A stretch of DNA of 64,000 nucleotides from Adiantum capillus-veneris (lineage: Eukaryota; Streptophyta; Polypodiopsida; Polypodiales; Pteridaceae), in the NCBI GenBank assembly GCA_014529385.2, contig CM043945.1, positions 98,987,463 to 99,051,462 on the forward strand, in the 5' to 3' direction. Each line of letters starts with the position of its first letter. Position 1 is the first letter of the stretch. Of the stretch, positions 35,140 to 45,489 are shown piece by piece. Both the position numbers and the translations under genes were made by a program. The notes under the pieces are model-generated. The model had not been told where the DNA came from. It made no database searches and was given only the letters and a program-made list of their open reading frames with translations.

Positions 35140-36420
35140 CTAACTATCATGAGCGGTGATCTTATACCTGTAAACCCATTTACAAGGTAGAGCCTTTTTG
35201 CCCTGTGGTAATTTAACCAGCTTCCATGTCTTGTTTTTATGCAGAGCTGTCATCTCTGACTGCATGGCCAATTGCCAATTCCCGGAGTCCTTCATTTGCA
35301 CTGCTTCCTTGTAACATGAAGGCTCATTGCAATCAGCCAACATGACATAGTTCATAGATGGAACAAACCTATCAAGAGGTCGTGTGACACGTCCAGATCT
35401 ACGCACAATAGGTGGCTCGGGCTCAGCCACAACCTGTGGTTCCACTCTATCCTGTCCTTGCTCCTCTTGAGCCTTGACATTTTGTCTTGCACGTGCAGGT
35501 GCATCTTCTTGGAAGACAACTCTTCTAATCTCCTCAACCCTCTCTGGTTTAGAATGATATTTGGATTCATTAAAGTGAACATCATTGCTACGGACAACCT
35601 TTCTGGATTCGGAATCCCAAAGTCTGTACCCCATCTCACCAGAATTACCATAGCCTAGAAAGATGCACTTTCTACTCTTTGGCTCAAGTTTGTTCCTAAA
35701 TTCCTTTGGAACGTGAGTATATGCCTCACAACCAAAGACTCTGAGATGCTTGTATGAGGGCATTTTGCCTGACCATACCATCTCTGGCACTGAATCCTTC
35801 TGCAAAACCTTGCTAGGAGATCTATTTACAAGATGAACAGTTGTTGATACAGCTTCATCCCAAAACCCATTTGGCAGCTGTGCATTAGACAACATACTTC
35901 TGACCTTCTCTTGTATGGTCCTATTCATCCTCTCAGCAACACCATTTTGAGGAGGATTGTAAGGAGCAGTAAGTTCACGTTTTATACCTTTTGACTCACA
36001 AAAGTCCTGAAAGGCCTTTGAAACATACTCTCCACCATTGTCAGTGCGTAAGCATTTAAGCTTCTTCCCACTCTGATTCTCCACGAGTGTCACAAACGTT
36101 TTGAAAACACTCAACGCTTCATCCTTGTGCTTGAGAAAGTAAACCCATACTTTCCTCGAGTAATCATCTATAAATGTCATAAAGTAAGAAGCTCCCCCTA
36201 GAGATAGGTTAGGCATAGGTCCACACAAATCACTATGAACAAGTGCCAACTGTGTATCTCTTCTACTGCTTCTATGCTTATGTGGCTGCTGTGTTTGCTT
36301 ACCATACAGACAATGTTCACAGAATTCAAAATCATTAAATGAAAAGCCAGGCAAATAACCAGAACGAGACAAGATTTCCATTCCCTTCTTGGACATATGT
36401 CCTAACCGGCTATGCCACAA
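35140..36420 (-). pseudogene. Copia integrase and start of RT
   Basis: The frame begins WHSRLGHMSKKG (GAG-pre-integrase HHCC domain with HxxxxH and CEHC). The DDE core follows: DLCGPM, FIDDYSR, then LRTDNGGEYVS and NGVAERMNRT with the E. After that comes the copia zip, KSRKCIFLGYG. RT begins near 35230 with KTWKLV and PCKWVYRYK. A single TAG separates it from the gag-protease frame. It also has stops just below 35140. Confidence 0.93.
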
Positions 36421-36432
36421 AGAAACGTTCGG

Positions 36433-37752
36433 CTACTCGGTTACATTGATTACATTTTTAGAGACATTTGATACACAAATCATGTAAAGTCCTCCAGACT
36501 TTACTCCATGTGCTACTGTCATAGAACCCTTGGATATCTTCCACATGTTCTGTCCAAAAGTGGTGACGTAGCCACCATCATGAAGTAAACCTGTGCTGAT
36601 CAAGCTCTTTGTAATTGCGGGAACATGTCTCACATTCTTCAGCGTGAAAGAAGAGCCATTCTGAAACTTCAATTGAACATCTCCAACACCTAAGATCTCA
36701 CATGTCTGCCCATTGCCTAGCCGAACATGATCTTTAGTGGTCACATAAGAGGTAAACCACTCCTTGTTTGGAGACACATGAAGTGATGCCCCTGAGTCTA
36801 TAATCCAGTCACTCAGTGCATTTCCATCACATGCTGTAAGAAGAGCTGAGTCCATTGTATTCTTCAAGAAGTAGATGTCTCCTGACACTAGACTGTCATC
36901 CTCTGCAACAGTGTTTGTCACATTTATTTCTTGAATCTTCACTGAGGACTTTTTCTTCTCACCATGGTCTTCAGCTTTCTCTTTGCCTTTTTCTGCTTTC
37001 CATTCTCTGCAGTCTCTTTTCATGTGACCCTTCTTGCCACAATGGTAGCATTCTATGTCACTCTTGCCTTTAGCACTGCGGGACTTGCTACGAGACTGAT
37101 TCCTCTTTCCACCTTTGTACTTTTCTTTGGTCCTTCCCCTGAAAACTAAGGCTGTTCCTTTGCCTTTGTCCATTGTCTTTCTATTGGTTTCTTCAGTAAG
37201 CAGACTTCCTTCTACACCTGCTATGTTCAAACCATCTGGAGGTGCAGAATTACTCAAAGCTATGCGAAAAGTCTCCCAACTTTCCGGCAATGTGATCAAC
37301 AGGAACATAGCTCTAACAGGTTCATCAAACTTGACACCTTGAGCTGACAACTGACTATAGATTGTGTTGAATTCATTCAGATGATTGGACATAGGTGTCC
37401 CTTCTTTCATCTTCAAGTCAACAAGCTTCTTAAGCCAGTATACCTGTGAAGCTGCACTCTGCTTCTCATAATGATCACTCAGCTTTAACCATGCTTGATA
37501 AGCCGACATCTCGTCTGCTACATTGAAGTAAACGCTTTCTGCCAAAGTCAGCATAATGGTAGAAAGTGCCAATTCATCCATTTCGCTCCATTCATCTTCG
37601 TCCATATCTTCTGGTTTTATCCCCTTGAGCTTTATAGGTTTTATCTGCTTCTTTTGTACCAACACGTACCAAATCTGCTTCTTCCACAATGGGAAATTGG
37701 TTTCATCCAGCTTCTTGATATTGTAAAGAACAGTGTCCTGTGATCCAGCCAT
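36433..37752 (-). CDS. Copia Gag-protease
   Basis: An ATG start at 37752 gives MAGSQDTVL, 439 codons. The copia Gag has FPLWKKQIWYVL near residue 19 and YEKQSAASQVYWLKKLVDLK in the middle. The CCHC knuckle is CYHCGKKGHMKRDC (about residue 238), and the protease active site is WIIDSGASLHVS (about residue 316). The frame is intact over its length and stops at TAG 36435-36433, where integrase would follow. In an active element Gag and Pol would be one polyprotein. Confidence 0.92.
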   Translation of the reverse strand: MAGSQDTVLYNIKKLDETNFPLWKKQIWYVLVQKKQIKPIKLKGIKPEDMDEDEWSEMDELALSTIMLTLAESVYFNVADEMSAYQAWLKLSDHYEKQSAASQVYWLKKLVDLKMKEGTPMSNHLNEFNTIYSQLSAQGVKFDEPVRAMFLLITLPESWETFRIALSNSAPPDGLNIAGVEGSLLTEETNRKTMDKGKGTALVFRGRTKEKYKGGKRNQSRSKSRSAKGKSDIECYHCGKKGHMKRDCREWKAEKGKEKAEDHGEKKKSSVKIQEINVTNTVAEDDSLVSGDIYFLKNTMDSALLTACDGNALSDWIIDSGASLHVSPNKEWFTSYVTTKDHVRLGNGQTCEILGVGDVQLKFQNGSSFTLKNVRHVPAITKSLISTGLLHDGGYVTTFGQNMWKISKGSMTVAHGVKSGGLYMICVSNVSKNVINVTE

Positions 37753-38864
37753 AGCTACGCTTCACAGTAGTTTACTTTTTTGGGAAAAATTCGACAGAGT
37801 TTCCCCTGTAAACTGACCTCTGAACCAATATCAACCTGTCAAATGAACCAAGAAAGCTTCAGATTCTGCATAAATTTCGACAGAGTCTCCTTTGTAAAAT
37901 GGCTCTGGTGTACTCAAAAACAGACCAAAAAACAGCTCAAAAAACACTGTCTCTCTGACACTGTAAGCTGTGGGTAAACCTGTCCTGCACCTGTACTATC
38001 TCTGACTGTTTTGTCATTGTCCTGTAAGCATAGACTGCGACAATGCCTCAACGGCAGCAAAGCAAAGATGCAATCCCAACTGTCTAACTCACAGTCAATA
38101 CATCCTAGCTGCCTATCTAAGGGTGCTCGAGGGATCGCTCCAAGACCTGTATCATCGAAAGAATCTCAACATTCGAGAATCCCCCAGCTCAATAAAACCT
38201 CACTCGACCCTCAAAAAAGGCTGTAGTAAATCTGACAGTACATAAACTTCCCACAAAGTCATACATCCACAAATTTCCCACTGTATGCTGTAACCGTTGC
38301 GGCGGTTGTTTGCTGCGTGACTCACAGCCAACAAACCCTCAACAGACACACATCATCTCTGACAATACATCCCATGTGGAAGTACCTGCAATGTCAGGAT
38401 GAAATCTGGAATATCAAGCAGCAAACACAAGCTACCTGATGAACTAGTGGATGCCGCCCCTACAGTCTGTGTAGATGCGCCCGTGTCGTATGTGACACGC
38501 CTCCAAGAACTGTGAGCCATCCTTCGATGTGTAGACAACCACAAATCAACACTCTGGGAGTGTCAATATCGTCAGCACCTGCAGTCGTAGGCCGAAAACC
38601 CCAAATTTGCAGAGTCAGATCTGCACCCGCAGATCTGCACCCGCCGAGACCACGTAGTCGAAAATGGCCTGCGCAGACCTTTGTCGAAGCCGAACGGTGG
38701 CCGAGATGACCTCAGAATGAAATTCTGAGAACACCGAGACCTTCAGGCTCACCCACAGGATTTGGGGCCATGTCTTCGCCTGTCGAGTTTCACTCCAATC
38801 TGAGTTGGTGACTCTAGCCTCCTGCAGTGCTGCCCCGAGCCTCGACCTGAGCTCTGATACCAAT

Positions 38865-39056
38865 TGAAGGAGTACGAGCGGGAGTGTGACGCGAGAGAGA
38901 GTGCGAGAAGAAGAGCACGAAGATATGGTGAACTCGCTCTACTGTAATGTGAAGAGCATAGTGAGTTCTTATTAGGTTTTAACAAAAGAATATGTGTACA
39001 TACCTGGCGGCCCGCCCACTTACCTGGGCGACCACATTCGGCTTTATACCCCAACA
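38865..39056 (-). repeat. 5' LTR of copia element
   Basis: Matches 33491-33682 at 185 of 192 positions. The untranslated leader 37753-38864 lies between this LTR and Gag. Confidence 0.95.
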
Positions 39057-39061
39057 GTGCC

Positions 39062-39200
39062 TCCTGTTTTCTATGTTGAAAAAAGGTGCTTCTGCTCAGC
39101 ATTTGATATCCTTTCAATGTAAATGCACATTTATACATGCTTGCACACTTGAAAGTCTTGGAGGTGGAAGCCATGTATGCATGTATCACCTAAATGTCAT
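39062..39200 (-). pseudogene. Coding-like fragment cut by the copia insertion
   Basis: From about 39159 leftwards the minus strand reads MASTSKTF, then CAFTLKGYQMLSRSTFF, and runs into the copia target site at 39057. The frame continues on the other side at 33490-33450 with KVHPDVHYN and then stops. The family is unknown. Confidence 0.3.
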
Positions 39201-39251
39201 GAGCCATGGTTACACAGACTATAGTGACCCAAAAAAACACTTTTGCACATG

Positions 39252-40020
39252 ATGCTAGTGGCAAAGGTTGTAGTACCACATACTCTAAGTCACATATACA
39301 AATTAGATATTTATGAGAATGAGCATCGTGCATTCAAAAACTATTTTATTAATAACATGCGTGTGTCAATACGCGAATGACCCACTCAAAGGTGGCAAAA
39401 GGACTGTATGTCTACCATAGTAATACTTTGCAAGAAAATTAAAGCAATGGACTGCATGTACATGATGCTAGTGTCAAAGGTTGTAGTACCAAGTACTATA
39501 AGTCGCATATACAAATCAGATATAACTTTGCAACATTGTGCAACTTCATTAATTGGAGAGTCACATACAATAAAAGACTGATGTGAACACGCTTGTTGGA
39601 TCTTTTAACATAGATGATGGATACATTCACGCAAGACACAATTTCTCGCTCGGAATAAGGCTTTTAATCACAGCAAGCCTATCGCTTAAAATCCTTGGAG
39701 ATATACAATTTTCATCATGGAAAACTACTTTGTAATAATCAAGTGGATTTAAGGTTTCTTTCAAAAGTACTAAAGCCATATTCTCGGGCCACCACTTAGT
39801 GTCATCTATAACTATTCTTGAAATGCGTATCGGTGGCCTTTCTCTCCCAAAGACATAAAAGTGTTTCTCTGGCCAAACGATCATTCCTTCAAGATGGCAG
39901 GCTAACTCAGCAACTAGTTCTTCTACTACTTCCTGTCGAGCCATAACCTACATATTATGTCTGCAAGAATGAGGCTGTGCATTCAAAACTATTTTATTAA
40001 TAAAATGTGTGTCAATATGC
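39252..40020. repeat. Locally duplicated segments
   Basis: GATGCTAGTG.CAAAGGTTGTAGTACCA plus CATATACAAAT.AGATAT occurs at about 39252 and 39462. GCATTCAAAAACTATTTTAT with following TGTGTCAATA is at about 39331, with a close copy at about 39981. A scrambled copy of part of the eight-exon gene's first exon (CAATGGACTGCATGTAC, GTAATACTTTGCAAG) is at about 39418-39462. These indicate repeated local rearrangement. Confidence 0.65.
39627..39944 (-). CDS. Small ORF, 105 residues, unknown
   Basis: The ATG at 39944 opens MARQEVVEELVAELACHLEG and the frame ends in TGA at 39629-39627 after PSEKLCLA. It is rich in charged and hydrophobic residues with a WWPENMALVLL segment. I do not recognise it. It lies in the same orientation as the Ulp1-like fragment above it and the copia-disrupted sequence below it, so it may be one exon of a larger transposon gene. 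Confidence 0.4.
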   Translation of the reverse strand: MARQEVVEELVAELACHLEGMIVWPEKHFYVFGRERPPIRISRIVIDDTKWWPENMALVLLKETLNPLDYYKVVFHDENCISPRILSDRLAVIKSLIPSEKLCLA

Positions 40021-41985
40021 GTGATGTCTATGCCAGAGCTAGACGTCGCTCTGAAGGAAAGAAAGAATTGTTCAAATTTTGAAAAAATGATCATATTTGT
40101 TTTGCGTTTTGAGTTTTATATATACATGCGTACACATACTTCATGATTCACAACAACTTAGCACCAAAGATGCTTACAATACAAAAGTAGAGTTGCTTTA
40201 CTGTATATATAAGAGAGCATGATATGATAAATTAAAATGATTTTGCACATTGATATGATTTTTAACTAAGACATTACTTTTTATAACACGTATTTGTTCA
40301 TATATTTTTTGCTAAAGTGAGATCGTTGTGCAAACTATGTGCGATCGATGTGCAAACTATGTGCGTGCGTGCAAAGGAGAGAGCCATGGATCAAAGTAGA
40401 TAGTTAAAATGTAGCTACCCGCAAAAAAAAACGACGCAGAGAAGCTTGTCTTGGCTGATGAAACAACCCGCTGATCACGGTTGAACCACTAGAATCGTCG
40501 TCGTTTCTCTCAATTTGAAAAACGCGTACGTGTACACTGCAGTAGGTCGATTCTCTGCGTGCAAAAAATTGAACTGCAATGAGAAAATATTGGATGCCAT
40601 CCTTCACATAGTAGCATAAAAATTCACACATTGTCATAAAACAAAAAGAAAGGAGTAACTAAAGATATAAAAGAAATGTTATTTGGGCAAATTACCAAAG
40701 AGTGGAATATATACTTGCTAAGCTCGCTCAGTAGGCTCTCATGTGCTGGAGCTTTCTGGAGTTGCACACGTACAGTTCGTATTCAAACTTGCCAAGAAGG
40801 GGTACTCGATGCTGTACTTTAAATGCGGTGAGGAGAAATTTAATCGCTGTTGTATTGTAACTGTGCAGCTCGATCGAAACAGTATGACCAGCAGTTCATG
40901 AGAGCTGGAGGATTTGCTAATTGGTAGTGAGAATGAGCAGATCAAAGCAGCGCACGCAGTGTACTGCCCTGTTGGTTGGAGCACCTAAAATATACGGTCG
41001 CTCAATGTGTAAAACTGCGCTTCTGATTGCAGATCAGATCGAGCTCATGCGGTGCGCTGTGTACTGCTTTATGCAGCCGGTTGAGCTGCACCCTTTGAGT
41101 GAATTCAAGCAACACCCCACTGTAGCTGGCCGCTTCGCACCTTCGACAGCTGTAACTAGCAGCTAGTTGGGCCGGCTATTGTCACGGCATATTCCTACGC
41201 AAGTTGCTTCACTCCCGATGGTGCAGGCAGTGGAGGAGGCACAGAATGGCGCAACTGAAGCTTAAGACGATAGCGCAGACAGAGTGGGAAGCGTAGAGAT
41301 GCTCGATCAAATGGGCTTGGAGATCAGCTGCAGCCATTGCGCCTGGCTTTGAATATTAAAGCCTTCACCAAAACCCTCAGTTTGCGCACCAAATTTAAGG
41401 TTCCTAGGTATGTAAAATTCACGCCACAGCCAGCTGGGTCCATTTAGTCCCGCCTACCAAATGGTTATAGCAGTGTTCGGGAAAAATTTGGTAGGAACTC
41501 TTAGAAAATTAGGTTTATTTTTGGGATTTTTATTTGGCTTCATTGTCAGATTTATGCTCTTGGTTTGTGGCTTTAGCATCGTCTTTTTAGTGTGAAAAGT
41601 GTAAATTTGTGTCATAAGCTTGGTAAGATGCTGATACTGTTTTCATTATTAATCGAAGACATTGTGTGCTTGATTGAAAGGATACTTGAAGTCACATGCT
41701 TGGAGAGGTTGCTCAGACTATGGTCGATGGCACTTTTTGAGTGAATTTCTCTGTTGTTTTACACTAATTTTCTCTATTTTGGGGTGGAATTTCACCTTTT
41801 CCCCTTGCCTTCAATTGGCATTTTTGAAATTGAAAATGGCACGATATTAAGCTGAGACACATTTTTACCGAACACTGGCTTAGAGTCACCTCCTAACCTT
41901 TGAAATCGTTTCAAGGTGAGCTGTGCTACAAAATTTTCACAAATCTCCGGCAAATTGTATTATTTTCCAAATCAGATGTACACTA
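40021..41985. other. Non-coding stretch, no recognisable gene
   Basis: Frames of about 80 codons near 40739-41166 on both strands have no motif I can support. The region around 40900-41300 is GC-richer than its surroundings. Confidence 0.35.
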
Positions 41986-42065
41986 ACACTAACTCATCCT
42001 ATCATGCACGTACGTTTGCGCATGTGCGAGCTCACGTGCGTTTGCACATGCTAGCGCGCACAGGA

Positions 42066-42066
<1 letters not shown>

Positions 42067-42105
<39 letters not shown>
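42067..42105. repeat. (GA)n microsatellite
   Basis: About 19 GA units, next to GCGCATGTGCGAGCTCACG alternating purine-pyrimidine sequence at 42017-42060. Confidence 0.95.
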
Positions 42106-42108
<3 letters not shown>

Positions 42109-42439
42109 AATGTTATATTGAACATCTACAAAATTCCAAAATGACATACGCGAGAGAACCAATGCAATCTTGGTGGATCTGACACAATCTATAGCTACAA
42201 AAATAGAATTAAGTGTGTAGGAAAGTAAATCGAAAGCGAGAATAATCATCATCGTCACTCTCAATGTCTCGAAAAAAAACCTAGGATGAAGAGTCTCATT
42301 GCTCGATGTTTGAGGTCTTTTGAGAGACTCTTCTAAATGTTTATCTAAATGTTTGAGCATCAAAGCAGTGGACACATTTATCCACTGAGTGCAACATGAT
42401 AGAGATTCCCTTCTCCCTTTCTTTACTTGAATCAATTGG

Positions 42440-43345
42440 CTTATTCAGAATATTGTCATTGTACCACACAATCTTGCATAATATCTAGCAACAAAACCTC
42501 AACCATAAGGGGTCTAGCTCTATCCACTTTAGCAGAAGAAACATCAGCATTCATGAGCTCCATGCGTACAGGAAAATGATTAGATAGACAGAATTCAATG
42601 TGAACTTGCATTTTGCATTGTGCAGGAAACCAAACATCATTTAAAAGATATAGTCTATCAAGTCTAGACCACGAAGATATATGAGATTTGGAGTGGAAGG
42701 TAAATGTACTATATGTAAATGTTGTTGCATGATCCAAGAGTGCAACATTGGCATCCTAGTGGGACAATTCAAGTCTTTAGCATTGAGAGTAGCTATTTTT
42801 ATTGTGGAGTGTTTAGACCCCTTTGTGTGGCCTATATCTTGAGACCCCTAATCACTGTCCTCCGTATTGACCTCAATGTTTGTGGCAGGTGCATCTTTTT
42901 TATGTTTATTTTTTTCAGTAGTATGACCTGCATCTTTAATTGTAGCTAAAGTGTCAGGTGATGGCATATCATGCACTATATCAAAAACATTAGGGCTAGC
43001 ATATCCTGAAGAGTGTTGTCTAGGTCTGAATGTTTTCCTGGCAGATACAGAGTGAAAGTCCTCAGCATATATGGGTCTTTTCCCTTTATCAATAATCTTG
43101 ACACCCCCATGAGGATTATTAGATGAAGACCCTTGATTATTTTTGGCATTAGAAGTTGAAATAACCCCTTGTCTGGCTCCCTGCATTAAAGAGGGGTCTA
43201 GATATCCCCTTATTAGAAACCATGCCTTGAGGATGTGCATAAGCAGGAAAGGTTGAGGGTGGTACTTGAGGAAAGGGATTTTCACTGATATTGTGGATAG
43301 TTGTGGGTGATTTGCCAAATATTCGCTCCCGGGGGGCCATATTTT
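42440..43345 (-). pseudogene. LINE (L1-type) fragment, deleted
   Basis: On the minus strand an ORF1-like frame begins at about 43340 (MAPRERIFGKSP, proline-rich) and continues to 42848 with a basic, asparagine-rich segment. It is followed at 42680-42590 by WSRLDRLYLLNDVWF and CLSNHFPVRM. These match the end of a LINE endonuclease domain (pattern SRLDR.Y ... LSDHFPV). The first part of the endonuclease and all reverse transcriptase are missing, so an internal deletion joined ORF1 to the endonuclease end. Confidence 0.6.
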
Positions 43346-43649
43346 TAATTACTTCCAGGATAAGAGGGGATCAGATCAGCAGTGTTTTGAGAGACAAATG
43401 GGAAATTTCTAGAGAAGTTCCCTAATTTATTGCAATGATAACAGTCTCCAGCAAGGGAGCCCCATTTCAAGTACAACACTACCCGCCCTATTTTTGGTAT
43501 AGTGATGTCCATTGTTTCAGGAAATGGATTTTGGGTGTTCGAGAGAATGCATCCTGGGCGCCTTCAGGTCGTGTCTCCACTAGATTGATCATATTTTGTA
43601 TTAACATTGTCCTGAAAAGCTCCACATGAAGATCGAAATAGTCTGCCAG

Positions 43650-44120
43650 ATTCCTTGCATGTACACAAAAATCAATTTATAAGTAATTATATTTGTAGAT
43701 ATCGTGTAAGGATTGCAAAAGCCGAATAGTGTGCATACACTTCTGCGCTCCTCAGCATAAATATGCTCTAACAAAAGCTCTACATTTGCAAGAACCCTCC
43801 ATCCACAAGAATGCCTGTCATCTTGCTTGGGCACCTTGCAACTCAAAATCACCATATCTTCCCAGATATTGTCCTGGGTCAACGCTTTCCACGTAGCAAC
43901 AAGTTTCTGAATAGACTTGCAATACATATCAAATTGTTATTCTATGTTTCATAATTTTGAAATTTGCATGAGAGGAAACTACCTTCGAACGTTCGCATGA
44001 AACCCATGCGCGGAGTTAGCAAGATAACAACGCTTGAGCTCAATGTTCACTCCAACAAGACTCCAATGTGCAGTATTTCCAAATAACGAGGATTACACCA
44101 ATGTTCATATATAACAAAAT
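43650..44120 (-). pseudogene. Ulp1-type (C48) SUMO-protease-like fragment
   Basis: Two exon-like pieces. The first, about 44095-43983, has the catalytic-histidine motif in FGNTAHWSLVGVNIE, then YLANS where the catalytic D of 'DS' is expected (here N). It ends at a donor-like CGAAG|GTAGTTT. The second starts after an acceptor TATTCAG at about 43911 and contains CKVPKQDDRHSCGWRVL, with the conserved Q and nucleophilic C. Ulp1 proteases cut SUMO precursors and conjugates, and such domains are common in plant DNA transposons. The phases of the two pieces do not match perfectly, so there is a small indel or a different splice. The D-to-N change suggests loss of activity. Confidence 0.7.
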
Positions 44121-44472
44121 ATTGAAACGATGATAAAACATGTATGCTAGAAGTAGGATCTTTGTTGTGTCCATATTGATTGATTGAAACTAATCAACGA
44201 CGTCGATCAGTGAAGTAGCTTTTGAGGTGAGCACAACCGATAGCTGTGCATCCAACACAACCATCTCGGATTGGCAATTCCAAGCAAGATTGGAGACAAG
44301 CATGCTACAAGTTAGCAAAATAAATAAGTGACCCAAACATGTACATATCACAAATGAAGGTCCTCAAAAGAATCTCTCACCAAAGACCAAAATTGATAAT
44401 GTGGTCTGTCAACTCTCTCCTACTATTTCAAAATATGGCTATCTCTTCAGGGCCAAATGCAAAATATGGTAT

Positions 44473-45151
44473 CTATCTCCAAACAAAAAGGGCAACGTCG
44501 AAACTGGGACCAAGGAATAGCAGGGTATCTTTGTTGGCCTCGTCAATACCCATCAACATCTCCAACGCATTTGAATCGGCCGCCTCTTCTTCTTCAACCT
44601 GTTCCTGGGCCCGGTCTACATTGAGACGTGTGTTGTATACATGGTGATTGTTGCTTACATCTTTCATTTTGACTTTGGTGATTGGCGGGATTGACAAAAT
44701 GGTATCCATCATCCTGTCAGAGAGTTGTACTGGCGCAAGTGTCTTGTCGTACCTGAAGCGCAGCAGCCTTAGTGAATTTGTATCCCTTGGTATCACAGTA
44801 AATCTGTGAGCATGCGCAGTGAGCACGTAACTGTCTTGAAAGAGCTTGATTAGAAAGTCCTCAGTTGGCCCCTCGTGAAGGCAACCCATGGCGCTTCTAG
44901 CCTATCTAAAATTTAGGTTTTCTCTATTACAAATCTCACGTACAACTCTCTGAAAAGGAAGCTTTGGAATAGCAAGTGAAATATGCCTTTGGAGTTTGCA
45001 AAGCTCCAGCAATACGCTTCGGTTATGCTCATATCTGCGTGTTCGCATGGTGGCTCAAATATTGGGAAGGGTTTTGCCTGCAACCCGTGAGGAGGAGGGT
45101 TGGCTATCCTGCGGGGGTAAACCTCCTAGCCATCTGCTTAGTGCGAGCCAT
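44473..45151 (-). pseudogene. Histone H3 family, centromeric-H3 (CENH3)-like, intronless, disrupted
   Basis: ATG at 45151-45149 reads MARTKQMARR, the exact H3 N-terminal hexapeptide. The tail then meets a TAG and the frame shifts by one. From 45048 the histone fold is in one frame: RRYEHNRSVLLEL, HISLAIPKLPFQRVVREIC, an internal TAG at 44904-44902, GCLHEGPTEDFLIKLFQD, YVLTAHAHRFTVIPRD. These align with alphaN, alpha1, loop 1, alpha2 and alpha3 of H3. 'IP' before the PF motif, TEDFL in alpha2, the YVLT run, and a stop where centromeric H3 has its loop-1 tryptophan (TGG to TAG) favour CENH3 over canonical H3. About 75 open codons follow the fold, with an acidic EQVEEEE. There are no introns within the fold. 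Confidence 0.75.
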
Positions 45152-45489
45152 GACACTGCTAAACACTAGTGCTGAATGATATGTGAAGCAAAAAGAAAAA
45201 GAGTGAGTAATGAGGCAGCTCTTTCGAAAATGAGGCTCTGGCTGTGGGAAGTGACAAGAGTGGTCAAATAACAGTGGACTCTACGGCAATAGGAACGTTA
45301 TATATGAGGGTGGAAAACACCATCATTACAAGACGTGCGATATTAACTATGGGGGCCGCCGTAATTATTGACCTCGATCATTAACATTGGGAATCGTACA
45401 TTGCTGCATGAAAGACACGTGGCATGGTCCACAATGTACCCTCTATGTCGCAGCGTAGCGCGATATGGAGGGTCTTTAGAAAAGCGAAC

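Larger units (their letters stand above)
33491..39056 (-). mobile_element. Ty1/copia LTR retrotransposon, nearly intact
   Basis: A 5.6-kb element with 192-bp LTRs (33491-33682 and 38865-39056; 7 differences) and a perfect 5-bp target duplication GTGCC (33486-33490 and 39057-39061). The initiator-Met primer site TGGTATCAGAGCTCAGG is at 38862-38846 on the minus strand and a purine tract is at about 33683-33696. Gag, protease, integrase, RT and RNase H follow in copia order. Only a handful of stops interrupt the polyprotein. It is inserted in an older minus-strand coding-like region whose flanks are at 33485 and 39062. Confidence 0.95.

Noticed and set aside
33450-39120. Resemblance of KVHPDVHYN at the copia insertion site to histone H2B loop 1 (QVHPDTGIS)
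   Set aside because: Only the HPD triplet and a few hydrophobic positions agree; there is no alpha2 or alpha3 helix match and stops follow. Too weak to call a second histone.
44473-45151. Canonical replication-dependent histone H3 gene
   Set aside because: The tail loses frame after about ten residues, core positions differ widely from H3.1/H3.3, and a stop lies in the fold. A working canonical H3 is excluded.
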